DNA of 17,750 nt from a bacterium (lineage in GTDB: Bacteria; Ratteibacteria; UBA8468), in the NCBI GenBank assembly GCA_030672255.1, contig DAOVGU010000254.1, positions 1 to 17,750 on the forward strand, read 5' to 3'. Positions 1 to 6,107 of the stretch are shown here, in pieces. Position 1 is the stretch's first letter; every line of letters starts with the position of its first letter. The translations under genes and the position numbers were made by a program. The notes beneath the pieces are model-generated. The model was not told where the DNA came from, ran no database searches, and worked only from the letters and a program-made list of their open reading frames with translations.

Positions 1-96
1 CTCCTTTCGCTTACGCTACAGTCGTCGGTCAGGGTGCTCACATCTCGCACCCGACGCCAGACTCGTGCTCGTTATTCCTCGCACGGCGTCCCTCCT
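1..96 (-). repeat. Structured two-hairpin repeat, copy A (cut by the window edge)
   Basis: Read on the minus strand this stretch matches 17002-17090. Hairpin 1 has outer arms GACGCC/GGCGTC (85-90 with 53-58) and inner arms GTGC/GCAC around a GAATAA-containing loop. Hairpin 2 has arms GGGTGC/GCACCC (47-52 with 32-37). The other copy has different bases in the outer arm of hairpin 1 and in one pair of hairpin 2, yet still pairs. The stop codon of the neighbouring gene (72-74) lies in the loop of hairpin 1, so the element supplies the last residues of that protein. The 3' part runs off the window. Confidence 0.7.
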
Positions 97-1202
97 TTTT
101 CAAATTCTAATTTTCCATCCTTCCAGCTAATCCCTATCTCATCCGTTACTATTGGGGGTTTGCCTCCCCTTTTTACATTCCGCGACCTCATCTCCTCCCA
201 GGGTTCAATGGTAGCCAGCCATCCGCTCAGAGTGCGTTCTAAGTTAATGAGTCGCCCTATATCTGCGAGCTTATCCTCCAGAAACTTCTGGGCCTGTTTT
301 TCGTCATCTATATTAAAGGATACACCTTCCAGAGACTCTCGGAGAGATTTGGTCAAAATCTCATTCTTTAAATTCTCTATTATGGCTTCGTCTTCTACTT
401 CTTCGTAGGAAGCTATCTCGAAGTTTTCGCCAATTTTCACTCTATAAATAACCGGGATATCAAGTTCTGAAATCCTGCGAACTTTTTTCTCTTCCCATGG
501 TTCTATCCATATCAAACATTCGTTTTCTTGCCATTCGATATCAAAGACCTCGCCGGCATTCTCTAATGAGTCTTCCAGGAGAGTGGATAATTCTTCAGCT
601 GAGTTCCCTCGACTCTGCTCGGGACTCCCTGCGGTCGCTTTTTTCTCTCTCAGTGATTTGCCAAATTCTGTTAGGACATTACTCAAGACTTCTTTGTGTC
701 TTTTAATTCTCATTCTTAATTCTTCTTTTCTTCTCTTCTTTTCTTCTCTTTTCTGCTTCCAGGTAGCTGCTTCTTGTTCTAAATCATGGAATCTGGTATC
801 CTGCCTTTTCCTATAGGTACCTCGTGCCTTCGCCCATTCTATGGCTATTAATTTCTTTCTGATTGCTACCACAGTAGCTGTATTAAGGGGTATTTGTTTC
901 TTCTTTTTATCCTCTTCTTTTTGCCAGGGGCTATATTGAACCCATCCTGTTTCACCAGCCAATCTTCGCTTATCATAATCCACTACCCCTTTAGCCAGAG
1001 CCTCTCGAAAAGAAGGTCCTGAAAATTCATCCTTTTTGAATGTTTTCTTCTGTTCTTGCCTCTCCTCCATCTCCTTTTTCTTTTTCCATGCTAAAGCTAC
1101 TTTTTCTAAAGGAGATGGAGCATTGGTTTCTTTTCTGAATATCCTGGCCTTTTCTCTGGATATTTCCTTTATGGCTTCTGCTCTTGCACTTACATTTTTC
1201 AT
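72..1202 (-). CDS. Gas-vesicle operon protein, coiled coil with duplicated IEPWEE segment, unknown function
   Basis: This 376-residue, strongly charged protein is not one I recognise. Residues about 1-60 and 130-190 are Lys/Glu-rich and predicted helical, with a likely coiled coil at 145-190. The C-terminal half holds two related segments built on W-x-x-x-IEPWEE (IEPWEE at about 233-238 and 332-337). Each is followed by a basic stretch and a beta-rich stretch ending in aromatic/acidic residues. A distant resemblance to the GvpO type of fold is possible but is only a guess. Residues 192-200 (GSPEQSRGN) come from a repeat shared with the gene at 2051. I chose the ATG at 1202. The frame is open to 1238, but those 12 codons lie in a palindromic intergenic repeat. 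No good ribosome site is visible for either start. The C-terminus is supplied by the repeat at 1-96. It is the last visible gene of the gas-vesicle operon. Confidence 0.7.
   Translation of the reverse strand: MKNVSARAEAIKEISREKARIFRKETNAPSPLEKVALAWKKKKEMEERQEQKKTFKKDEFSGPSFREALAKGVVDYDKRRLAGETGWVQYSPWQKEEDKKKKQIPLNTATVVAIRKKLIAIEWAKARGTYRKRQDTRFHDLEQEAATWKQKREEKKRRKEELRMRIKRHKEVLSNVLTEFGKSLREKKATAGSPEQSRGNSAEELSTLLEDSLENAGEVFDIEWQENECLIWIEPWEEKKVRRISELDIPVIYRVKIGENFEIASYEEVEDEAIIENLKNEILTKSLRESLEGVSFNIDDEKQAQKFLEDKLADIGRLINLERTLSGWLATIEPWEEMRSRNVKRGGKPPIVTDEIGISWKDGKLEFEKGGTPCEE
603..640. repeat. In-frame coding repeat, copy 1
   Basis: This 38-bp stretch matches 2096-2133 with about six mismatches and no length change. 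Both copies sit in a coding region in the same reading frame. Here it encodes GSPEQSRGN, and there GSPERSRGN. It resembles palindromic elements of the type 'CCCGAGCGAAGTCGAGGG' that spread through some bacterial genomes. Confidence 0.7.
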
Positions 1203-1291
1203 ATTATAGCAAAATATAAGCAGAGTAAACTCTGCCACTACAAATTATTCGGTTGTTGTAGTGGTCGAGCTTGCTCGACTTTGTTCTTTAC
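1203..1291. repeat. Palindrome cluster between two gas-vesicle genes
   Basis: Three perfect hairpins lie almost back to back. They are GCAGAG/CTCTGC (1220-1235), CCACTACAA/TTGTAGTGG (1235-1264) and GTCGAG/CTCGAC (1264-1279). No U-tract follows, so they are unlikely to be intrinsic terminators. They look like intergenic REP-type repeats that might affect mRNA processing. A TATAAT box at about 1203-1208 (minus) lacks a convincing -35 and touches the start codon, so I do not call it a promoter. Confidence 0.6.
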
Positions 1292-2041
1292 TTATTTAAG
1301 GCTATATAAAATACCATCTCTTATGAGAAGCCTTTTTTTGACTAAGGCATTGCAGAGTTGTTCTGCATAAGGCGATGAAACAGGGGGTGACATATTCCTG
1401 CCCACAGCAACCCTATCCGCCTGACCTAATTCTTTAACTACTTCCAATGCTTCCCGCTCACTTCCTGACGCCGAACCAACCGATTGTTCTTTCTCAGGTT
1501 TATTGACTTGAAATCTTTCTTGCGCGAAAGAAGCAAAGTCTTCTATCCCTTCTGAACCATAAATATCTTCTTCCTCTTCTTCTTTTACAGTCACAACACC
1601 TTTTCCTCGACAGGTTATGCAGACAAGTTTATTAGTAGGTTCCTTACCTGTTCCTCGACAATGCGGGCAGGTCTCTATAGGTTCTTCTATATGAATAATC
1701 CCTTTACCTCTACAGGCGGTGCAGGTAATATTAGTTCGGGGTTTCTCCTCCCCTCTTCCTTTACAATAAGCGCATCTTACAGCAGGGGGCTCAACCTCGA
1801 CTGTGCCTTTGCCTTTACAGACAGAGCACTTTGAACCTCTGGGTTTTTCGCCGGTTCCATTGCAAAAGGCACAAGGATATTCCTTCTCTTCCAAAAGCTC
1901 ACCTATTTGATGACTGCCATATCCTTGGGCCCCAGGGCCTAATTTAACCGGCTGCCATATCCATTCATCCTTTAATTTTTTTATACCACCCTTGCCTGTC
2001 TGCATCTTTTTATGTGAGCTCTCATCCCATTCCCAAGCCAT
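1292..2041 (-). CDS. Zinc-finger protein with six CxxCxGxG motifs, gas-vesicle operon
   Basis: The protein has 249 residues. After an N-terminal segment rich in Trp and Lys come six CxxCxGxG motifs starting at Cys57, 72, 90, 107, 125 and 141. They alternate between short and long spacers, so they form three pairs. In DnaJ, four such motifs bind two zinc ions, so this protein could bind three. There is no J domain (no HPD motif). An acidic linker follows (about 154-160), then a C-terminal segment (about 218-249) that looks like the end of a winged helix. A strong ribosome site (AAGGAGATAAG) precedes the ATG at 2041. The gene is nine bases from the upstream gene and is clearly co-transcribed. 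I infer a chaperone or scaffold role in handling the very hydrophobic GvpA, but no such role is established. Confidence 0.8.
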   Translation of the reverse strand: MAWEWDESSHKKMQTGKGGIKKLKDEWIWQPVKLGPGAQGYGSHQIGELLEEKEYPCAFCNGTGEKPRGSKCSVCKGKGTVEVEPPAVRCAYCKGRGEEKPRTNITCTACRGKGIIHIEEPIETCPHCRGTGKEPTNKLVCITCRGKGVVTVKEEEEEDIYGSEGIEDFASFAQERFQVNKPEKEQSVGSASGSEREALEVVKELGQADRVAVGRNMSPPVSSPYAEQLCNALVKKRLLIRDGILYSLK

Positions 2042-2050
2042 CTTATCTCC

Positions 2051-2455
2051 TTAATAATTCCAACCCATTTTCTTCATATGCCCGGAGGTCTTCTTGTTCC
2101 CTCGACTTCGCTCGGGACTCCCCTCAGTCGCTTCCGATTCTTCTATACCGCCTTTGGGAACCTTGGGTAAGTCCTTTTCTTGGTTTACAAGATCTTTTTT
2201 TAATTTTCTCCAGCCCCCTGCGGTGTTCTTCTGCTGCTTACCTAAAGTTTGACCATATTTCGCCATCCGCTCTTTTTCCTTGCTCATTAGGTACATATCC
2301 AGATATTCCTGGCCCGCAACTTTTGGCTTGGAATGCAACTTAGATTTTATGCTGGTATTCGGAGGAATACTATCGCCTCTTTCCGGTTTCCTCTTTCTTC
2401 CTTCTTCTTCTTCCCAGGGGAAAAATTTATCTGCATCTTTTTTGTAGTCTGGCAT
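2051..2455 (-). CDS. Small charged helical protein in gas-vesicle operon
   Basis: This 134-residue protein of unknown function has basic, low-complexity ends and one conserved-looking helical segment at about 48-95. That segment contains LDMYLMSKEKERMAKYG, followed by a Trp-Arg-Lys stretch. Short helical proteins of this kind occur among gas-vesicle accessory genes, and it could be an analogue of cyanobacterial GvpV, but I cannot show homology. Residues 112-120 (GSPERSRGN) derive from the 38-bp coding repeat also found in the gene at 72-1202. A good ribosome site (AGGGGGTGAT) precedes the ATG at 2455. It lies between the AbrB-type gene and the larger zinc-motif gene with short gaps, consistent with one transcript. 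Confidence 0.75.
   Translation of the reverse strand: MPDYKKDADKFFPWEEEEGRKRKPERGDSIPPNTSIKSKLHSKPKVAGQEYLDMYLMSKEKERMAKYGQTLGKQQKNTAGGWRKLKKDLVNQEKDLPKVPKGGIEESEATEGSPERSRGNKKTSGHMKKMGWNY
2096..2133. repeat. In-frame coding repeat, copy 2
   Basis: This is the second copy of the 38-bp repeat at 603-640. It is inside the 3' half of the small helical protein gene and encodes GSPERSRGN in the same frame as copy 1. Confidence 0.7.
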
Positions 2456-2501
2456 TCTTAATCACCCCCTTGTCGCTACGCTCCAATTAAAAGTTTTACC
2501 C

Positions 2502-2672
2502 TTAGCGGGCAGCTTGGCACGGTTTAATTGTTATAAACTGCGCTAATCTTGAACCTTGAACCTTCACCTCAACTAATTGTCCTTCCTTCAACTTCGCTTC
2601 TCGGCGGATATTGCTGGGAATAGCAATTTTACCATCTTTGTCAACCCTGGAAAATCCTCTCATCAATGCCAT
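2502..2672 (-). CDS. AbrB/SpoVT-type swapped-hairpin DNA-binding protein
   Basis: This 56-residue protein begins MALMRGFSRVDKDGKIAIPS and continues NIRREAKLKEGQLVEVKV. This is the pattern of the AbrB/MazE/SpoVT swapped-hairpin fold: a short strand, D-x-x-GKI-x-IPx-x-IR, a helix, then 'L-x-EGQ-x-VEV'. Such proteins bind DNA as dimers and are often transition-state regulators or antitoxins. No toxin partner is visible next to it. The ribosome site AGGAGG lies six bases before the ATG at 2672; a second in-frame ATG is at 2663. It is 15 bases downstream of gvpN and in the same direction, so it probably belongs to the operon. It might feed back on gas-vesicle expression, which is inference. Confidence 0.8.
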   Translation of the reverse strand: MALMRGFSRVDKDGKIAIPSNIRREAKLKEGQLVEVKVQGSRLAQFITIKPCQAAR

Positions 2673-2687
2673 CCTGCACCTCCTTTC

Positions 2688-3605
2688 TTAACAATATTTG
2701 CCAATTAACCCATTTATTACTTCTCTTACCTTCGCCTGATGGGTCCTGGAACCTACCCTGCTGGTTTCTGAAGTCAATATCTCAAGTGCAGTTTCTTTAA
2801 AAATAGGATTATCTTTAGAGAGTACCCCTCCTCTTACCTTTAAGGTTTTTCCAATCATAACCGGACCGCGAATGGTAGGTGCGTATTCACATTTACCCGA
2901 TTCCCTCAAGTTTCTTACAACGTTGACTATCTTTTCTGAATCTCCCCGCGATAATCCAGTTTTGGCCGCGGTAATAGCTATCTCTGTCTCTTTATCAAAG
3001 TGGTCCAAATCGACAGTAATCATCCTGTCCCTTAAAGCATCCTGGGTTCTGTAAACACCAGCATACTCTTCAGGATTGGAAGTAAAGATAGCCGTGAAGT
3101 TGGGGTCAACGCGAAGGTAACTTTCTCCTCCTTCCCTTGCGGCAGGTAAATCAAGCATCTTTTCTTGAAGGACAGAAAGTAAGGTATTGTTTGCTTCAGG
3201 GCGGGAACGAGTGAACTCGTCGTAGATTAAGGTAAATCCGTATTTGCAAGCGACGGTCAAGCGGTTATCCACCCAGCGTTTCTGCATATCCTCTTCGGTC
3301 TTAAGTACAGAGTGGATAAAATTATCTACTACCTTTCTTATGCGGTAGCCATACTCTCCTCCTACTAAATCTGATGAGGAGAATTCTTCATCTCCGTGGA
3401 TCATTACTACTGGCCGACCTACCTTAGAGGCAACATGCATCGCCAGAGTAGTTTTTCCTGTGCCTGATATTCCTCTAAAATGAATTGGAAATCCAGCGGA
3501 GATATAAGCCAAAGCCCTTTCGGCTATACCTTTTACTTGCTCGGTCTCCACGAAATTGGACAAGGGCCGCGGTTCTAATACTGTAGTTAATTCTTCAACT
3601 GGCAT
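2688..3605 (-). CDS. gvpN: Gas vesicle protein GvpN, AAA+ ATPase
   Basis: GvpN is a MoxR-like AAA+ ATPase needed for gas vesicles to grow to full size. The 305 residues show Walker A GISGTGKT (45-52), Walker B FTLIYDE (124-130) and the family segment TSNPEEYAGVYRTQDALRDR (176 on), which carries sensor-1 Asn and arginine residues. An FSSSDLVGGEYGY segment follows strand 2 and is also typical of GvpN. Length is normal for the family. The ribosome site AAAGGAGG lies just before the ATG at 3605. The gene sits in the same direction downstream of gvpA, as in most gas-vesicle clusters, and is preceded by three hairpins in the 165-base gap. Confidence 0.95.
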   Translation of the reverse strand: MPVEELTTVLEPRPLSNFVETEQVKGIAERALAYISAGFPIHFRGISGTGKTTLAMHVASKVGRPVVMIHGDEEFSSSDLVGGEYGYRIRKVVDNFIHSVLKTEEDMQKRWVDNRLTVACKYGFTLIYDEFTRSRPEANNTLLSVLQEKMLDLPAAREGGESYLRVDPNFTAIFTSNPEEYAGVYRTQDALRDRMITVDLDHFDKETEIAITAAKTGLSRGDSEKIVNVVRNLRESGKCEYAPTIRGPVMIGKTLKVRGGVLSKDNPIFKETALEILTSETSRVGSRTHQAKVREVINGLIGKYC

Positions 3606-3770
3606 TCTACACCTCCTTTGTTACAGGCACCCGCCAGAGGCGGGGGCTATATCTGCGTCCTCGATACAACCTATAGTATCGAAACAAAGACGCAATCTCT
3701 GTTGTTTACGTTCCCTCTACGAATTTATATAGAGGAGGGGCATTATTCTTATTCTGTGAAAGATCGGTAA
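3606..3770. other. Intergenic leader of gvpN with three hairpins
   Basis: No gene is seen here. The gap contains three inverted repeats: CCTCTA/TAGAGG (3714-3735), an imperfect long hairpin with arms TGCGTC/GACGCA and CGATAC/GTATCG (3654-3694), and CCCGCC/GGCGGG (3630-3644). None is followed by a U-tract on the minus strand. They may stabilise or process the mRNA between the upstream genes and gvpN, or may be ordinary intergenic repeats. Confidence 0.55.
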
Positions 3771-4082
3771 CTACACAACACCTTTACCTCTACAAGCAAG
3801 ACAAGGAAGACCATCTGGAGCCTGGCCACTGCCTTTGCATTCAGGACAGGTCTTTGCGCCTTTCGGCACGGTAACCACACCTTTGCCGCCGCATACGGTA
3901 CAGGTAATCCTCTTATCAGGGGAAATGCCTGTCCCATTGCAGAAAGCACATTTTGCGGTTGGTGGGTTTACAGAAACCTTACCTCTTCCCAAACACACCT
4001 GGCAGGTAGCTAAAGGAGATAGAAGCCCAAAGGGGTCTTTGCCTGTCCCATTGCAGAAGGCACATTTTATTAATTCTGCCAC
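3771..4082 (-). CDS. Small zinc-finger protein made almost only of six CxxCxGxG motifs
   Basis: The protein has 103 residues, with six motifs starting at Cys7, 27, 45, 61, 79 and 94. The last ends three residues from the C-terminus, so the protein is essentially one DnaJ-type zinc domain extended from two to three zinc sites. It has no J domain and no substrate-binding beta domain. The start is a GTG at 4082, supported by a strong AGGAGG five bases upstream. It begins 13 bases downstream of the GvpC-like gene and is co-directional. It is a paralogue of the 1292-2041 protein, sharing the paired CAFCNGTG / CxxC-x-GKG arrangement. I infer it helps fold or hold gas-vesicle proteins. Confidence 0.85.
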   Translation of the reverse strand: MAELIKCAFCNGTGKDPFGLLSPLATCQVCLGRGKVSVNPPTAKCAFCNGTGISPDKRITCTVCGGKGVVTVPKGAKTCPECKGSGQAPDGLPCLACRGKGVV

Positions 4083-4095
4083 TGGAGCCTCCTTT

Positions 4096-4998
4096 TTAGG
4101 TTAAAAGGTATCTATTGTCTACCTTCTCAACTTTATCATCATCAACCAATCTTCCCATTGGTCTGATGAGGGTGGCAAAGTGAACACCCATCTCATCCGC
4201 TATCTCGGCCAGAGTTGCTCCATCAGGATAGTCCTCTAAGATGGAAACTATCTCACCCTCTTCTCCTCCTACCTCTTCTTCTTCCTCCTCTTTTGCAGCT
4301 TTTGCAGCTTTCTTTTTCTTAGGGACCTTTGCCTTTACTTCCTTCTTACCTTTGGTAGCCGCCATTGTGCTCAATAAGTCTTTCCAGGCTCCGGCTGTTT
4401 CTTCGCGCTCTTCCCTAAAACCTGCGATAAGGTCAGCAACTGCAGCCGCTCTTTCCTTATCTTCACCCTTAAATCCCTTTATGAGCTTGGCTATTTCACC
4501 TGCTCTGGCTTTATCCTCATCGCTGAAACCAGCAATAAGTTTTTTCACCTCTCCTGCTCTATCCTTGTCTTCCTTATTAAAGCCGGTTACGAGTTTGGCT
4601 ACATCCGCCGCTCTGACTTTGTCCTCACCCTTAAATCCTTCCAAGAGCTTGGCTATTTCACCTGCCCTTTCTTCATCTTCAGCACTGAACCCCTTTATGA
4701 GCTTGGCTATTTCACCTGCTCTGGCTTTATCCTCATCGCTGAAACCAGCAATAAGTTTTTTCACCTCACCTGCTCTAGCCTTGTCTTCCTTATTAAAGCC
4801 GGTTACAAGTTTGGCTACATCAGCTGCCCTGGTTTTATCTTCGCTCTTGTAGCCAGCCAATAATTTGGCTACATCCGCTGCTCTGGCTTTATCATCTTTC
4901 TCGCAGGTAGCCAATAGTTCAGAATGCCACTTTACTCTGTCGGTGTACATAGCAGCCATATCCTCAGCTAGGGTTTTAACATCATCTGCATTTGCCAT
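4096..4998 (-). CDS. GvpC-like repeat protein with C-terminal winged-helix-like domain
   Basis: The 300-residue protein has a short N-terminal helix (1-38) followed by nine tandem 18-residue units (39-200) of the form RA-x-(D/E)-(V/I)-x-KL-x-x-GF-x-x-EDK-x. A degenerate tenth unit runs to about 218. A Lys/Ala then Glu-rich linker (about 218-246) leads to a domain (about 247-300) with the helix-turn-helix pattern LAEIADEMGVHFATLIRPMG and a wing ending in NRYLL. Eighteen residues equal five turns of alpha helix, so every unit presents the same face, as expected for a helix lying along the GvpA shell. Classical GvpC has repeats of about 33 residues, so this is an analogue or a distant form. The position right after gvpA matches gvpC. 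A good GGAG ribosome site precedes the ATG. I am fairly sure of a gas-vesicle surface role but not of true homology. Confidence 0.75.
   Translation of the reverse strand: MANADDVKTLAEDMAAMYTDRVKWHSELLATCEKDDKARAADVAKLLAGYKSEDKTRAADVAKLVTGFNKEDKARAGEVKKLIAGFSDEDKARAGEIAKLIKGFSAEDEERAGEIAKLLEGFKGEDKVRAADVAKLVTGFNKEDKDRAGEVKKLIAGFSDEDKARAGEIAKLIKGFKGEDKERAAAVADLIAGFREEREETAGAWKDLLSTMAATKGKKEVKAKVPKKKKAAKAAKEEEEEEVGGEEGEIVSILEDYPDGATLAEIADEMGVHFATLIRPMGRLVDDDKVEKVDNRYLLT
4399..4884 (-). repeat. Nine 54-bp tandem repeats coding 18-residue units
   Basis: Units are 54 bp. A higher-order period of four units (216 bp) is visible: units 2-4 (4669-4830) and units 6-8 (4453-4614) are nearly identical. 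For example, the same string occurs at 4501 and 4717. This points to a fairly recent segmental duplication within the array. Confidence 0.9.
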
Positions 4999-5096
4999 TT
5001 TTTATTCCTCCCTCTATTTGCTCAGACATTTTCTGCTTTCACTATTTCTCAAAAACCTTAAGACGTGCTCAGGATTTTGCAGGTTTGTCTTCTGCC

Positions 5097-5146
5097 TATA
5101 GAGGGGCTTCGCGCCTCTATACTCCCAAGGACATCTCGCAGTCCTT
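5097..5146 (-). promoter_or_regulatory. Two hairpins just downstream of gvpA
   Basis: On the transcript after the gvpA stop come AAGGAC/GTCCTT (5127-5146) and then TATAGAGG/CCTCTATA (5097-5121). Neither has a following U-tract. Their place between gvpA and the GvpC-like gene suggests mRNA stabilisation or partial read-through. That would give the large excess of GvpA over surface protein that vesicles need. The role is inferred from position only. Confidence 0.5.
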
Positions 5147-5159
5147 TACTTGGTTGTGG

Positions 5160-5366
5160 TTATGCGGCTGCTGGTAACAGACCTACTGCCTCTGCATACT
5201 TCAGGAAGGTCTCAACAGATGCCACCACGACCCTGGCCTCAATAGCTAGCAACTCAATGCCTACGAGTGAAACTCTCACCCAAGCATCAACTACTACGCC
5301 CTTGTCCAGAATCCTGTCAACCACTTCTACCAAGCTGCTGGATGCGATCGCCTTTTCTACTGCCAT
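5160..5366 (-). CDS. gvpA: Gas vesicle major structural protein GvpA
   Basis: GvpA forms the ribs of the gas-vesicle wall. The 68 residues carry the full family signature: a serine-rich N-terminal segment, LVEVVDRILDKGVVVDAWVR, then VSLVGIELLAIEARVVVASV and ETFLKYAEAVGL. This gives the helix-strand-strand-helix layout of the shell protein. Length is normal (about 70). The AAGGGGGTGA ribosome site is strong, as expected for an abundant product. It is the second gene after the sigma-54 promoter, 23 bases behind the coiled-coil gene. Only one gvpA/gvpJ/gvpM-type gene is present in this window. Confidence 0.98.
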   Translation of the reverse strand: MAVEKAIASSSLVEVVDRILDKGVVVDAWVRVSLVGIELLAIEARVVVASVETFLKYAEAVGLLPAAA

Positions 5367-5389
5367 TTTTCTTCACCCCCTTTCTTTCA

Positions 5390-6079
5390 TTATTTCCCAA
5401 CAGTGGCCATTACTTTCTGCCACTGGTTACCTATTTCATCTTTCACTCTCTCAAACTCTTCCAAGATCTCATCTATCCTGGCATTTTCCTTGGTATGGTC
5501 AATAGAAAATGCCCTTATCATTGCTTTAAAGTCCTTGATTTTTACCGAAGGTCCCTTTTCCAGTAAGAGGCTAAGGGCTGTATTTAATTCTTCCTGGTCG
5601 CGGTGAAAATCCTTAAGCACCTGGCTAACCTTTCTTTCTCTCTCCTTAGGTCGGCTCAGCATCTTCTCTTTTAAAATCTTAAAGTCCTCTAATGTTGAGG
5701 GGCTCTTTACTATAAGGATCTCTTTTAGTTTGGCCACCATCTCTTCTTCTTCTTTGCAGAAATCCTCTACCATCTGGCCGAGCTCTTTTTCTCTTGTCTC
5801 CTGGTGATTCAGAGTTTCCGTCATCATCGTCTCAAAGTCTTTTTTTCTGAAAGAGCACCTCTTGGCCAGGATCTCCTTTAATCTTTCAGCCAGCTGGCTC
5901 TGTTCTGTATGAAAATTTTTAATCCTCTGGTAAACCTGGTTTATTAAAGAAGTGACCGCTTCTACCTTTGTTTCGTAGGAGTTGACTATTTCACCAACTA
6001 TATTGCGCAGAACTTCTCTACCGGCGGGTAAGCTTTCTGAATTTTCTCTCTGGTTTTCTATTTGGGTTGCCGTTTCCAT
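5390..6079 (-). CDS. Coiled-coil protein with three 51-residue repeats, first gene of the gas-vesicle operon
   Basis: This 229-residue protein is predicted almost wholly helical. Three units of exactly 51 residues (56-106, 107-157, 158-208) begin with Phe, carry a leucine-rich helix (like LAERLKEIL), a short break, then DF(E/K)-x-(M/L) and a second charged helix. A partial fourth unit follows. I do not recognise the family. Being directly upstream of gvpA, it may be a scaffold, nucleation or surface protein of the vesicle. I chose the ATG at 6079. The frame is open further upstream, but that part would be encoded by a palindromic repeat and would lie upstream of the sigma-54 promoter's expected start at about 6097. 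The ribosome site is weak (AAGA). Confidence 0.75.
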   Translation of the reverse strand: METATQIENQRENSESLPAGREVLRNIVGEIVNSYETKVEAVTSLINQVYQRIKNFHTEQSQLAERLKEILAKRCSFRKKDFETMMTETLNHQETREKELGQMVEDFCKEEEEMVAKLKEILIVKSPSTLEDFKILKEKMLSRPKERERKVSQVLKDFHRDQEELNTALSLLLEKGPSVKIKDFKAMIRAFSIDHTKENARIDEILEEFERVKDEIGNQWQKVMATVGK

Positions 6080-6107
6080 TTTTTGTTTCTTATCTTTAAA
6101 TAAATGT

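Noticed and set aside
603..2133. CRISPR-like array
   Set aside because: Only two copies, 1.5 kb apart, inside coding regions, with no regular spacers or cas genes.
2515..2531. TTGGCACGG on the plus strand, resembling half a sigma-54 promoter
   Set aside because: No GC dinucleotide at ten bases after GG, and it points against the operon, inside the 3' end of the AbrB-type gene.
4241..4852. 203-residue plus-strand frame opposite the repeat protein
   Set aside because: It is the antisense shadow of the 54-bp tandem repeats; its Ser/Leu-rich composition follows from the coding strand.
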